This document shows, one piece after another, positions 45,029 to 53,385 of a stretch of 64,000 bases of DNA. Both the position numbers and the translations under genes were made by a program. The DNA lies in NCBI GenBank assembly GCA_050298535.1, contig JBNKUI010000115.1, positions 16,975-80,974 of the forward strand, in the 5' to 3' direction. This DNA comes from JABDMH01 sp050298535. Its GTDB lineage: Bacteria; Bacteroidota; Bacteroidia; Chitinophagales; Saprospiraceae. Every line of letters begins with the position of its first letter. Position 1 is the first letter of the stretch. The notes beneath the pieces were generated by a model. The model was not told the DNA's origin, ran no database searches, and saw nothing but the letters and a program-made list of their open reading frames with translations.

Positions 45029-46219
45029 TTATTTGAGTAACATTGGATTTATTTGGACATACTTTATGCTTTTCTCATTTGATGAAAGGTGGTACGAGTA
45101 GGTGATATGCAACATGCCATCTTCCGACTGACTGAGTCCGGGATAGGAAAAGGAGCCGTTCCCCCTTTCCTTATTTTCCAGATCGAGTAAATGATTCCAT
45201 GTACCACCTTCATCATGCGAGATCATGATCGAAAGTCTATATCTTCCATCATCCTGGAAGTTGCCAACCGTCAGCCATCGACCATCCTTTAGATCATGCA
45301 TGACAATGCTGGCCGTGTTCGGAAGGTCTGTTTTGATCGCAGGACTCCATGTTCTACCCATATCTGCAGAGGAGCTTAGCTGAACGCGACTAGGTGCATC
45401 GCCACTGTCACGCATGTAGGCTTTGATTTCCCCTTTCCTAGCTTGTATGATACTTGGTTGTATGGGACCACGACCCACCACCGGAAGGCTGGGACTCCAT
45501 GTTTTTCCAGCATCGGTAGAAATCCCCATCATGCTGAAGTTGTAACCATCCGAGTAGAGCGGGAGTAGAATCGTGTCAGGGCCCAATAGCAAAGGCACGG
45601 TGCGTGTCATCCATCCGATGCTGCGCTTGAGGGGATCTTTGCTGGCCTCCAGAATCATCCGGCCGTAGGGAGGAGCATATTCAGACCATCCATGGCCTGG
45701 ATCCGCTACCTGCTTAAACTTACGTTCGACTTCTTCGGCAAATTCATCTCCCGGTTTGAATAAGATATCGTCCTGCCATTCCCACCGGGGGGCTCCAGAT
45801 CCACTGTAATCGGTGCTGGTACGGACTCTGAGGATACTGTTTTCCCACCGATTGGCCATGACGGCAATCCAAATAAGAAAGAGTGTACCTTCCTGATTTA
45901 GAAAAATTACCGGATTACAATCCGGTATGCCCGGAGTATCGGACATTTCAAAGGGAGCGGACCAGCCCTGACCTTTTACCTTTCTACTCCCCATGATACG
46001 GACATCGTCGGCTGTGCGCTCACCTCTCCCTTCAAACCAGGTGGTGAGGAGGTCACCGTTGGGCAGTGCCACAATATTACTACCATGCGTGTGCTTTTCC
46101 TGTATTTCAAAAATAAGTTCAGAATGGGTAATAGCCGGATGCGTGGTTTGAGCTGATACAAGAAAAGAAAATAGACTGGCCGCCAGGCAGCATAAGTAAC
46201 GTGGTAAGTAGATATACAT
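45029..46219 (-). CDS. secreted sialidase-like (BNR/Asp-box) protein
   Basis: The start is placed at the ATG at 46219, which gives a signal peptide (MYIYLPRYLCCLAASLFSFLVSAQ) and 396 residues; an upstream frame start at 46354 would overlap the divergent gene. Asp-box motifs STDAGKTW, SADMGRTW and SHDEGGTW are visible, typical of six-bladed sialidase folds. The N-terminal LLTTWFEGRGERTADDVRIMG and CNPVIF phrases match the BNR_2 exo-alpha-sialidase-like family found in Bacteroidota polysaccharide clusters. Activity on sialic acid is not certain. Confidence 0.85.
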   Translation of the reverse strand: MYIYLPRYLCCLAASLFSFLVSAQTTHPAITHSELIFEIQEKHTHGSNIVALPNGDLLTTWFEGRGERTADDVRIMGSRKVKGQGWSAPFEMSDTPGIPDCNPVIFLNQEGTLFLIWIAVMANRWENSILRVRTSTDYSGSGAPRWEWQDDILFKPGDEFAEEVERKFKQVADPGHGWSEYAPPYGRMILEASKDPLKRSIGWMTRTVPLLLGPDTILLPLYSDGYNFSMMGISTDAGKTWSPSLPVVGRGPIQPSIIQARKGEIKAYMRDSGDAPSRVQLSSSADMGRTWSPAIKTDLPNTASIVMHDLKDGRWLTVGNFQDDGRYRLSIMISHDEGGTWNHLLDLENKERGNGSFSYPGLSQSEDGMLHITYSYHLSSNEKSIKYVQINPMLLK

Positions 46220-46325
46220 AGTAGGAGCTGATTTATCAACTGAGGTATGACTATGAGCTAAAATAAGATATGTCCCCAATTTTGACGATCTTCTGCCCGA
46301 TTTTGAAAACTGAAAAAAACAACAA

Positions 46326-47351
46326 ATGAGGATTTTTGCAACATGTTTGATCATGCTTTTGAGCCTTCAATGGATAAATGCTCAGAGTCTTAGAGGTGAG
46401 ACTGTCAGATCTACCACTGATCTGAAAATTGCACATGACATTTCTAATAATGCTAGAATCGCTACTGAAACTGTGCTGGCTCCAACCGCGGGAGAGCCTT
46501 GTGGTGAAGAAGTCACAGATTTTGTATTTACAGATGGAACCTGGGGTACTGTAGCTGGAATGAATGCTTTTGGAGATATACAAAAAGCACAACGATTACA
46601 CTTTGAATCTAGTGACGTTTATAATGTAATTGGAGTTGTTGCATTTGTTACCAAGGCAGTTGCTGTGGGAGATGGAAGCCTTTACATGAATGTCTATAGT
46701 GTTAATGAAGACGATGGAGGCCCCGATGCCTACTTGGGTTCCACTATGCCACTACTTGTGAGTGAATTGGCACCTAGAACCGACACAACAGTAAATCCAT
46801 CTGTCTTTCCAGTTCCGGATGATTCAGTTATGCAAATAACACAGCCTTCTTTTTATGTGAGCTACGATTTTACTGAATTGTACTTCACAGATGATACTGT
46901 TGCTGCAGGTCAAACTCCGAATATGTGTGGAGCTGAAGATGACACATGGGAGCAATTCTTTCCCGATGACACGAGTGAGCTCGTTTGGGGACCAGTATCA
47001 TCTACATGGAATCTAAATTTTGATTTACATGTAGCAGCTGTCGTAGAATTCGATGATTTGGTAAGTGCGGATGATTACATTGCCAGCCAGGACCTTAAGA
47101 TTTATCCTGCCAGCCCAAATCCAGCCCGTGACTATGTCCAACTGAATTTCGAAGTAGATGGCAGGACCGATGTGACGTTTGAGGTGTTTGATATCAAAGG
47201 AGGAAGGATGTACCGGGTGGTAAGAGAGCAAGTCTCTTTGGGACGACAGGCTGAGACAATTGACATCAGTCAGTTTCCGGCGGGGTCATATTACTATCGG
47301 GTAGCTACGGACAAGGGGGAGATGATGAGTCGATTCTTGGTCGGAGAATAA
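46326..47351 (+). CDS. secreted protein with T9SS type A sorting domain
   Basis: The 341-residue protein has a signal peptide (MRIFATCLIMLLSLQWINAQ), an unrecognised central domain (about residues 55-245, acidic, beta-rich) and a C-terminal Por_Secre_tail domain starting near LKIYPASPNPARDYVQL and ending SYYYRVATDKGEMMSRFLVGE. Export through type IX secretion is therefore expected. The role of the central domain is unknown. A strong terminator follows. Confidence 0.87.
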   Translation: MRIFATCLIMLLSLQWINAQSLRGETVRSTTDLKIAHDISNNARIATETVLAPTAGEPCGEEVTDFVFTDGTWGTVAGMNAFGDIQKAQRLHFESSDVYNVIGVVAFVTKAVAVGDGSLYMNVYSVNEDDGGPDAYLGSTMPLLVSELAPRTDTTVNPSVFPVPDDSVMQITQPSFYVSYDFTELYFTDDTVAAGQTPNMCGAEDDTWEQFFPDDTSELVWGPVSSTWNLNFDLHVAAVVEFDDLVSADDYIASQDLKIYPASPNPARDYVQLNFEVDGRTDVTFEVFDIKGGRMYRVVREQVSLGRQAETIDISQFPAGSYYYRVATDKGEMMSRFLVGE

Positions 47352-47378
47352 TCTGGACAATTTCGCAGAAAAATTAAA

Positions 47379-47421
47379 AAAGGAGCAAATCCAGTGAGGG
47401 TTTGCTCCTTTGTATTTTTTA
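47379..47421. terminator. strong intrinsic terminator, probably bidirectional
   Basis: The arms 47379-47392 and 47398-47411 form a 14-bp stem with one G-T wobble and a 5-nt loop, followed by GTATTTTTTATA. It lies between the convergent T9SS cargo gene and the metalloprotease gene; on the minus strand the A run before the stem gives a T tract as well. Confidence 0.85.
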
Positions 47422-47452
47422 TAGCTTGAAGTTTATCTAAACCAGTCTTTTT

Positions 47453-48901
47453 TTAATTACAGCCATTTTGTGTGATAATGGTCAGCTCTGCACCTAGATT
47501 GATTGTCTGTGTTTCTAATAGAAGTACGGTGGGAGCCATCAGTGTCACATCAGCATTGGAGGTCATCTGTACATTATCCAGTGTGATCTGTTGGCTGGCA
47601 GAAATCTCCTCGGTGCTGCTGATTTGTTCATTTGCAACGGTTTCTGTAGGAGGACAAGGACCTGCAGAGCTGCCACTGGGTGGATAAAACCAATCCAGGC
47701 ACTGCACATCCAGACCGGTTATTGAGCTGGGATTGCTGGGATTCATATTGGCACTTCCTACGGATGAGCTGATGTGCCCCAGACCTAACGCATGGGTCAT
47801 TTCATGGACCATCATATAGGTAAAAGTGCTTCCGCCACAGTAGCAACTTCCCACCCCGTTATTGACGGTTACATAGCCATATAAAGCATTTTTATAGGTC
47901 TGCCCGTTTTCCTGATGTTGGCTAGATGACCAGTAGAATCCTCCATGTGCAAGTACACCATTGCAACCACTTAGGTTAGGTAGTTCATTACAGGGATCAT
48001 CAAATTGTACGACCAAATTTCGACTTCCCCCCAAATTATTATTTAGATATGCCACAAAATCATTGCCATGAGCCGTATTGCCACTGCAGGTGGTATTAAA
48101 ATTATGCGTCCCGGCATTCACAAGATTTACTCCCCCGTAACTACTAGTGATCTGATTGACCGCACTTTGCATCTTGGACGACAGTCCCGAGCATCCACTG
48201 GCACCTCCTTGATGATATCGCATGGGTAAGGATGTTGTTGACATATTGGGCCAGTGTGGATAGGGACCACTCCCTGAAAGAAATGTACAGTGACTCGGTG
48301 CTGCCCGCTTAGTAAAAAAGTGCGCTTTTTCTATATCAGTACGGGCCTCTTTGCTATCCCACTGGCGAGTATCACCCGAAGCCACCGTTAGCATCCCCAA
48401 AAGAAGATCCCTATTGTAGACATAGAAGGGTTCTGCCTCCCCTTCACCCGGATTGTCAACCACTTCAAAGTTTAGCTCGTTATCTACGGGTACAAGGACA
48501 GGAAGACCATTTTCAGAGAATTCCTGAAAAACTCCATGGGAGAGCATCATGGTCCGCCACATGCCATTATCATCCAAGTCAAGAAAGAGCAAGTAAGATT
48601 CTCCTACCTGGAAATCTACATCTCCTAGAACGGTCCTCTCGATATCTCCCGACCGCAAATGCATGTCCTGTACATCGAAGTTGTTTTCAACATTACCAGC
48701 GACAACTTTCACGACCTGAAACTGTGTCCGGAATCGTGTCCAGCCATTACTTTCGACCTCGTAGTGTCGCATTGCCCTAGCGAATACCACAGCATCACTG
48801 GCTGCGGCCATTTCGGCAAGATTCTGAAAAGGAGCGATGGTGGTGGCGTAAGTTTGAGTGAATAAAATAGTAGCGAGTGCAAAAAGTGTTGCAAACTTCA
48901 T
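47453..48901 (-). CDS. secreted metzincin-type zinc metalloprotease
   Basis: This 482-residue protein has a signal peptide (MKFATLFALATILFTQTYA). An N-terminal beta-rich domain (to about 200) precedes a catalytic domain with HEMTHALGLGH at residues 366-376 (HExxHxxGxxH zinc site) and a following SANMNPS, a likely Met-turn. Cys-rich segments surround the active site. The last ~45 residues (EQISSTEEISASQQITLDNV...GAELTIITQNGCN) look like stacked short strands and do not match the usual T9SS sorting domain. Peptidase family is uncertain. Confidence 0.87.
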   Translation of the reverse strand: MKFATLFALATILFTQTYATTIAPFQNLAEMAAASDAVVFARAMRHYEVESNGWTRFRTQFQVVKVVAGNVENNFDVQDMHLRSGDIERTVLGDVDFQVGESYLLFLDLDDNGMWRTMMLSHGVFQEFSENGLPVLVPVDNELNFEVVDNPGEGEAEPFYVYNRDLLLGMLTVASGDTRQWDSKEARTDIEKAHFFTKRAAPSHCTFLSGSGPYPHWPNMSTTSLPMRYHQGGASGCSGLSSKMQSAVNQITSSYGGVNLVNAGTHNFNTTCSGNTAHGNDFVAYLNNNLGGSRNLVVQFDDPCNELPNLSGCNGVLAHGGFYWSSSQHQENGQTYKNALYGYVTVNNGVGSCYCGGSTFTYMMVHEMTHALGLGHISSSVGSANMNPSNPSSITGLDVQCLDWFYPPSGSSAGPCPPTETVANEQISSTEEISASQQITLDNVQMTSNADVTLMAPTVLLLETQTINLGAELTIITQNGCN

Positions 48902-48969
48902 AGCACATTTTTGCAGTTAAAAAATCGGTGTTCAGTCAGATCTTATAACAGATCAGTATTAATATGGGG

Positions 48970-49044
48970 CAAAACATGTTTTGAGAGTTGTTCGAAAAGT
49001 GGTTTGGTTATAGCAAACAGTTCCAAAAATTGAACCACTTTTCG
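48970..49044. repeat. two dyads upstream of the metalloprotease gene
   Basis: CAAAACATGTTTTG (48970-48983) is a perfect 14-bp palindrome. CGAAAAGTGGTT (48993-49004) and AACCACTTTTCG (49033-49044) are perfect 12-bp inverted arms around a 28-nt spacer. They lie 70-145 bp upstream of the protease ATG, in a 294-bp gap with no gene. No T run follows either arm, so operators or an RNA structure are more likely than a terminator. Confidence 0.5.
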
Positions 49045-49195
49045 CATAGACACAAATGAACGAAAATTTAAGTTCACTTTAGTGTTTTTTTAAATATAAA
49101 ATCCGCACCCTATTAAGAACGCAAATTTAGATCAAACTGCTGTATTCACTCTTGACTTTTGGACTTTTTAACACATGTCTTCTTTAACTAAAGTT

Positions 49196-51823
49196 TTAGA
49201 GGGTAGCTCGCGTCACCAAGATGTTTGAGCTGCCTCTTCTACTGTATGGTTGTCCACCTCCCACCGAAACTTCGTAAGAGCCTTTCCGCAACACCAGATC
49301 CTTGCCTTCCTCATACATTTTAAATGCGTGAGCAGATAATGGAATTTCCACTTCCGTGTTTGCTCCTGCTTCCAGATGTATTCTTTCAAACCCTGCGAGA
49401 CTTCTAATTGGGGTATCCGAAGTAGCATCTTCGTGCTTTACATAAACCTGAGCTACTTCTTCACCTGAGGCAGTTCCCGTATTGCTTACAGTGACAGTTA
49501 GGGTGATAGGATAGTCTTGATCTTCATTTTTTCGAATCTCCACATTACTAAATTCGAAGGAAGTGTAGCTGAGTCCATGACCAAAAGGATAGAGTGGATT
49601 ACCGCTAAAAAACCGATAGGTTTGATTTGTCATATGGTAGTCCTCAAAGGGAGGTAGATCATCTTCTGTTTTATAGAATGTGACAGGAAGTTTTCCTCCC
49701 GGATTGTAATCTCCAAAAAGCACATCAGCGATGGCGGTACCCGCAGCCTGACCAGGGTACCAGCTTTCCAAAATGGCAGGCACATGTTCATCCTCCCAGT
49801 TTACGGCGACTGCACTACCATTTAATAGGACCAATACCACAGGTTTACCCAGGGCGCTGATCTCTTTTATGAGATCTGTCTGCACTTTAGGAAGGGCTAA
49901 TTTAGTACGATCACCCCCTCTAAATCCATCGACCTGAACGTCCATTTCTTCCCCCTCCATGCGGGCTGTGAGCCCCATACACATGATGACTACTTCGGCT
50001 TCACGAGCAGCTGCCAAAGCTTCAGTGGCTAATTGAGGCTTTGGTTGGGCCCATACTAACTGGACCTGTGCGTCAGCATAACTTTCAATGGCATCGATAC
50101 GGATGCTGTAGGTTTGGCCGGCTTCCAGTGGTATATAATCTGATTTTCGCAATCGTGGATCGCCATACTCATTTCGAAAGTGATAGGGAGTATGGGCAAT
50201 CATACTGTCATTTAGATATAGACGCGTATAGCAGGTTGAGATAACACCCAGCTGGTAGGCTCCGCTCATATCCGGTGTCAATTGACCACTCCATCGCACA
50301 CTAAAGTTATCGTCATCCATATCCTCTCTGGGTGCCCGGTCATTCCAGTTTACATCCAATACATTGTCAACACCTTCAAATAGTGCAGGTGCTTGAAGTG
50401 AGCCATTATCGAAATATTCTACACGGAGCCCTGGACTGCCATCATGCGATAGATCTTGTGCAGGTATGGGATAAAACATGGGCAATCCTTCACCCAATTC
50501 ACTCCCTTGCGCAAAGAGTATTTCAGCATCCGGAAGTTTTTCGCGGATACCTCTCAATGGAGTAATGGGATCTGCCGGTACGCCATTGTAATTTCCGAGA
50601 AGCATCAGCCATTGATCCGCGTTAGGACCTATCACAGCTACCTTCTTCAAGTCTTTACTGAGTGGCAAGGTTTGATTTTCATTCTTTAAGAGTACCATTG
50701 ACTTTCTTGCGGCATCGAGGGCCAACTCCCGGTGTTCATCCTGATCTACAATATCATAAGGAATATTTGCATAGGGCACTGATTCGATGGGATCAAACAT
50801 GCCCAGCTTATATCGACCTTTAAAAAGACGTCGCACGGACACATCAATTTCTTCCTCGGTGATGAGACCCTTAGCTACTGCCAGACCCAATGAATCATAG
50901 ACCTGTCCACAGTTTAAATCGCAACCGGCTTTCACGGCGATTGCTGCCGCCTCTTCCGGAGTACCCACCAGTTTATGAAACTTATAAATATCCTGGATGG
51001 CACCACAATCAGACACTACAAATCCATCGAATTCCCAGTCCTTTCGCAATAAATCATCTAACAGGGCATGACTGGAGCAGCAAGCTTCACCGTTGAGTCG
51101 ATTATAGGCACACATGACAGAATATGCTTTACCCTCTTTGATGCCCATTTCAAATTGAGGTAGATAAGTCTCCACAAAGTCCTTTTGAGTCGAATTAGCA
51201 TCGAAAAAGTGGCGTTCAGGCTCTGGACCATTGTGCACGGCAAAATGCTTAACCGTCGCTACGGTCTTCAGATAGTTAGGATCATCCCCTTGCAAGCCTT
51301 TGATAAACTGGACCCCCATTCTCCCCGTGAGGTAAGGATCTTCACCGTACGTTTCTTGTCCCCGACCCCAGCGGGGATCTCTGAAAATGTTGATATTGGG
51401 TGACCAGAGGGTCAATCCCTGGTATAAAAACCTTTTTCCTCTGCGCACAAATTCATGATGCTTTGCTCTGGCTTCATCAGATATTACACTTGCGACATTC
51501 AGCATCAGGTCCTCATCCCATGTGGCACCTAATCCAATGGCCTGAGGAAATACTGTTGCAAGACCTGCACGGGCGACACCATGAAGACCCTCGCTCCACC
51601 AATTATAGGCAGGGACACCTAATCTATCAATGGCGGGTGCCTCATTACGCATCTGCGATATTTTTTCGTCCAGCGTCATTCGACTTACCAGGTCATTCAC
51701 TCTTGTGTCAATATCAAGTGAAGTGTCGAGATAGGGTAATGTTGTCTCAGGGCTCGTACATTGTACATTTAATGTGATAAGCACCGACAGTATACTAATA
51801 AACTGTATGCAGGATATCTTCAT
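49196..51823 (-). CDS. glycoside hydrolase family 3 with PA14 insertion (beta-xylosidase/glucosidase-like)
   Basis: The start at 51823 gives MKISCIQFISILSVLITLNVQC, a probable lipoprotein signal; an ATG nine bases upstream is possible. The 875-residue enzyme shows YNWWSEGLHGVAR, RDPRWGRGQETYGEDPYL and the catalytic nucleophile Asp272 in VVSDCGAI. SDC and WWSE/LHG motifs are typical of the xylosidase-like branch. A PA14 domain lies within the C-terminal (alpha/beta) domain (about residues 440-590), and a fibronectin III-like domain ends the protein. It probably degrades plant or algal oligosaccharides at the cell surface. Confidence 0.92.
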   Translation of the reverse strand: MKISCIQFISILSVLITLNVQCTSPETTLPYLDTSLDIDTRVNDLVSRMTLDEKISQMRNEAPAIDRLGVPAYNWWSEGLHGVARAGLATVFPQAIGLGATWDEDLMLNVASVISDEARAKHHEFVRRGKRFLYQGLTLWSPNINIFRDPRWGRGQETYGEDPYLTGRMGVQFIKGLQGDDPNYLKTVATVKHFAVHNGPEPERHFFDANSTQKDFVETYLPQFEMGIKEGKAYSVMCAYNRLNGEACCSSHALLDDLLRKDWEFDGFVVSDCGAIQDIYKFHKLVGTPEEAAAIAVKAGCDLNCGQVYDSLGLAVAKGLITEEEIDVSVRRLFKGRYKLGMFDPIESVPYANIPYDIVDQDEHRELALDAARKSMVLLKNENQTLPLSKDLKKVAVIGPNADQWLMLLGNYNGVPADPITPLRGIREKLPDAEILFAQGSELGEGLPMFYPIPAQDLSHDGSPGLRVEYFDNGSLQAPALFEGVDNVLDVNWNDRAPREDMDDDNFSVRWSGQLTPDMSGAYQLGVISTCYTRLYLNDSMIAHTPYHFRNEYGDPRLRKSDYIPLEAGQTYSIRIDAIESYADAQVQLVWAQPKPQLATEALAAAREAEVVIMCMGLTARMEGEEMDVQVDGFRGGDRTKLALPKVQTDLIKEISALGKPVVLVLLNGSAVAVNWEDEHVPAILESWYPGQAAGTAIADVLFGDYNPGGKLPVTFYKTEDDLPPFEDYHMTNQTYRFFSGNPLYPFGHGLSYTSFEFSNVEIRKNEDQDYPITLTVTVSNTGTASGEEVAQVYVKHEDATSDTPIRSLAGFERIHLEAGANTEVEIPLSAHAFKMYEEGKDLVLRKGSYEVSVGGGQPYSRRGSSNILVTRATL

Positions 51824-51895
51824 GTCGAACATTGTAGCTTTTGATGGAATTCTAATTATGATCTATACTAAGATATGGATATAAAGTACCTTTAC

Positions 51896-51907
51896 GCAAT
51901 CGATTGC
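51896..51907. repeat. 12-bp palindrome between divergent GH3 and MBL genes
   Basis: GCAATCGATTGC is a perfect palindrome in the 136-bp gap between the divergent genes, 53 bp before the MBL ATG. It could be a regulator site for either gene. Confidence 0.35.
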
Positions 51908-51959
51908 ATCTTTAATTTCTTATCTTATTATATTGAAGTGTGTTATTGACTAAAAACTT

Positions 51960-52712
51960 ATGACTATGAAATACCTCATTTTACTACTATCAACTTTTCT
52001 TATTTCCTCTATCTCGGCCCAGCCAGATGTGATTGAGACAAAGGATGGAAATGTCACAATGACCCCCATCCTTCATGCGACCATGGTGCTTGAATGGAAT
52101 GATATGACCCTATACATCGATCCCTACGGTGGTGCTGACCGATTCGATGGATTTGATGCGGCTGATGTCGTGGTTATTACTCATGCCCATGGTGATCATC
52201 TCAATCAGGAGACACTGGCAGGATTGGACCTGTCAGAGACTACAATAGTGGCGCCACAATCAGTGGTCGATGAATTAGGCGATATCACTTTTGGCACCGT
52301 CATGTCTCTGGATAATGGATCCAGCTGGAATTTCAAGGATATAGAAATAGAGGCAGTACCTATGTACAATCTCCCCAATGATGAAACGGCCCGGCATAAG
52401 AAAGGCTGGGGAAATGGCTATGTAATTACAATCGGTGGCAAGCGCTTTTACATTAGTGGGGATACCGAAGATATTCCAGAGATGAGAGCACTCGAAAACA
52501 TCGACTATGCATTTGTGTGTATGAACCTACCTTACACGATGGATGTGGATGCTGCTGCTGATGCAGTGCTTGATTTTGCTCCGGCAGTCGTATACCCCTT
52601 TCACTTTCGAGGAGGTGGGGGTACCTTTAGCGATGTGGATGCATTCAAAAAAATGGTCAATGAGGGGAATGGTGATATCGAAGTACGCATTCGGGATTGG
52701 TATCCTGAATAA
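51960..52712 (+). CDS. exported MBL-fold metal-dependent hydrolase
   Basis: The 250-residue protein has a signal peptide (MKYLILLLSTFLISSISAQ from the second ATG at 51966; the first ATG is at 51960). The metallo-beta-lactamase fold shows ITHAHGDHLN (HxHxDH), DPYGG, SGDTEDIPEM and the late HFRGGGG histidine. It resembles UlaG-like L-ascorbate-6-phosphate lactonase relatives. Export makes a sugar-lactone role less certain. Convergent with the DinB gene. Confidence 0.88.
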   Translation: MTMKYLILLLSTFLISSISAQPDVIETKDGNVTMTPILHATMVLEWNDMTLYIDPYGGADRFDGFDAADVVVITHAHGDHLNQETLAGLDLSETTIVAPQSVVDELGDITFGTVMSLDNGSSWNFKDIEIEAVPMYNLPNDETARHKKGWGNGYVITIGGKRFYISGDTEDIPEMRALENIDYAFVCMNLPYTMDVDAAADAVLDFAPAVVYPFHFRGGGGTFSDVDAFKKMVNEGNGDIEVRIRDWYPE

Positions 52713-52719
52713 GGACGTA

Positions 52720-53259
52720 TTAAAACATAAAAAAGGGCGGTTCAATATCCTTTGCCCTTAGATAAGCGATCGCCTGAGCTCTGTGGTGCGTCGTATGCAT
52801 ATAGGCGCGGGTCAGAAAATCGCAGGTTGTATGATCTTTCCAATATGGCCGGTCAGTCAAATTGTCCTTAAAGAAAATTTCGGCTTCAATGGATTGGATG
52901 ATGGCTGTGTTTACTTCGTGCATTTCTTGGAAGTAGGCTAAGACGGTTTCTTGATCTATGATTTCGGGTTCAGGAGTTGGGGAGGTATTGCTGATAAAGG
53001 ATAAGTAGAAGTTATTCCAATAAGAAAAGTGGGAGAATTGTTTGCCAAAAGGCATTTGAGCCTCAGTGGGAGAGAATGTAAAATCCTCCACGGGCATGGC
53101 TTCTAGGATGGCAGTGGAGTAGGCATGGCTAGTCTGCCATCGGGTGATAAATTGTTCTTTCCATTGATCAAAGAAGCTGTTAGGTTGCTTACCTATTCCC
53201 CTGGCCGAAAGACCGAGGGCAAGTCCCCCCATGTTTTTTAATGTGTTTCTACGATTCAT
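52720..53259 (-). CDS. DinB-family protein with twin-arginine-like N terminus
   Basis: This 179-residue four-helix protein shows the DinB/YfiT metal His pattern: HFSYWNNFY near residue 75 and HTTHHRAQAIAYLR near residue 155. The N terminus (MNRRNTLKNMGGLALGLSARG) looks like a twin-arginine signal but is not strongly hydrophobic. DinB-family proteins include metal-dependent thiol transferases; the substrate here is unknown. The stop is 8 bp from the MBL stop on the other strand. Confidence 0.85.
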   Translation of the reverse strand: MNRRNTLKNMGGLALGLSARGIGKQPNSFFDQWKEQFITRWQTSHAYSTAILEAMPVEDFTFSPTEAQMPFGKQFSHFSYWNNFYLSFISNTSPTPEPEIIDQETVLAYFQEMHEVNTAIIQSIEAEIFFKDNLTDRPYWKDHTTCDFLTRAYMHTTHHRAQAIAYLRAKDIEPPFFMF

Positions 53260-53357
53260 TTTTACCTGAAATAAATTTTTTACTAAAAGGTAATTAATAA
53301 AATGATTTTAGATACTACTATGCCATGTGTGCTTCCAGGTGTTCTGATGATTTGATG

Positions 53358-53365
53358 TACCTTTG
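53358..53365 (+). promoter_or_regulatory. putative -7 box (TACCTTTG) for the M1 peptidase gene
   Basis: TACCTTTG matches TAnnTTTG and ends 20 nt before the ATG at 53386. No clear -33 element was found. Confidence 0.45.
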
Positions 53366-53385
53366 ATGTTAAGAAAGGATAGATT

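Noticed and set aside
46220..46354. Longer start for the sialidase-like gene
   Set aside because: It would add 45 residues before a clear signal peptide and overlap the start of the divergent gene at 46326.
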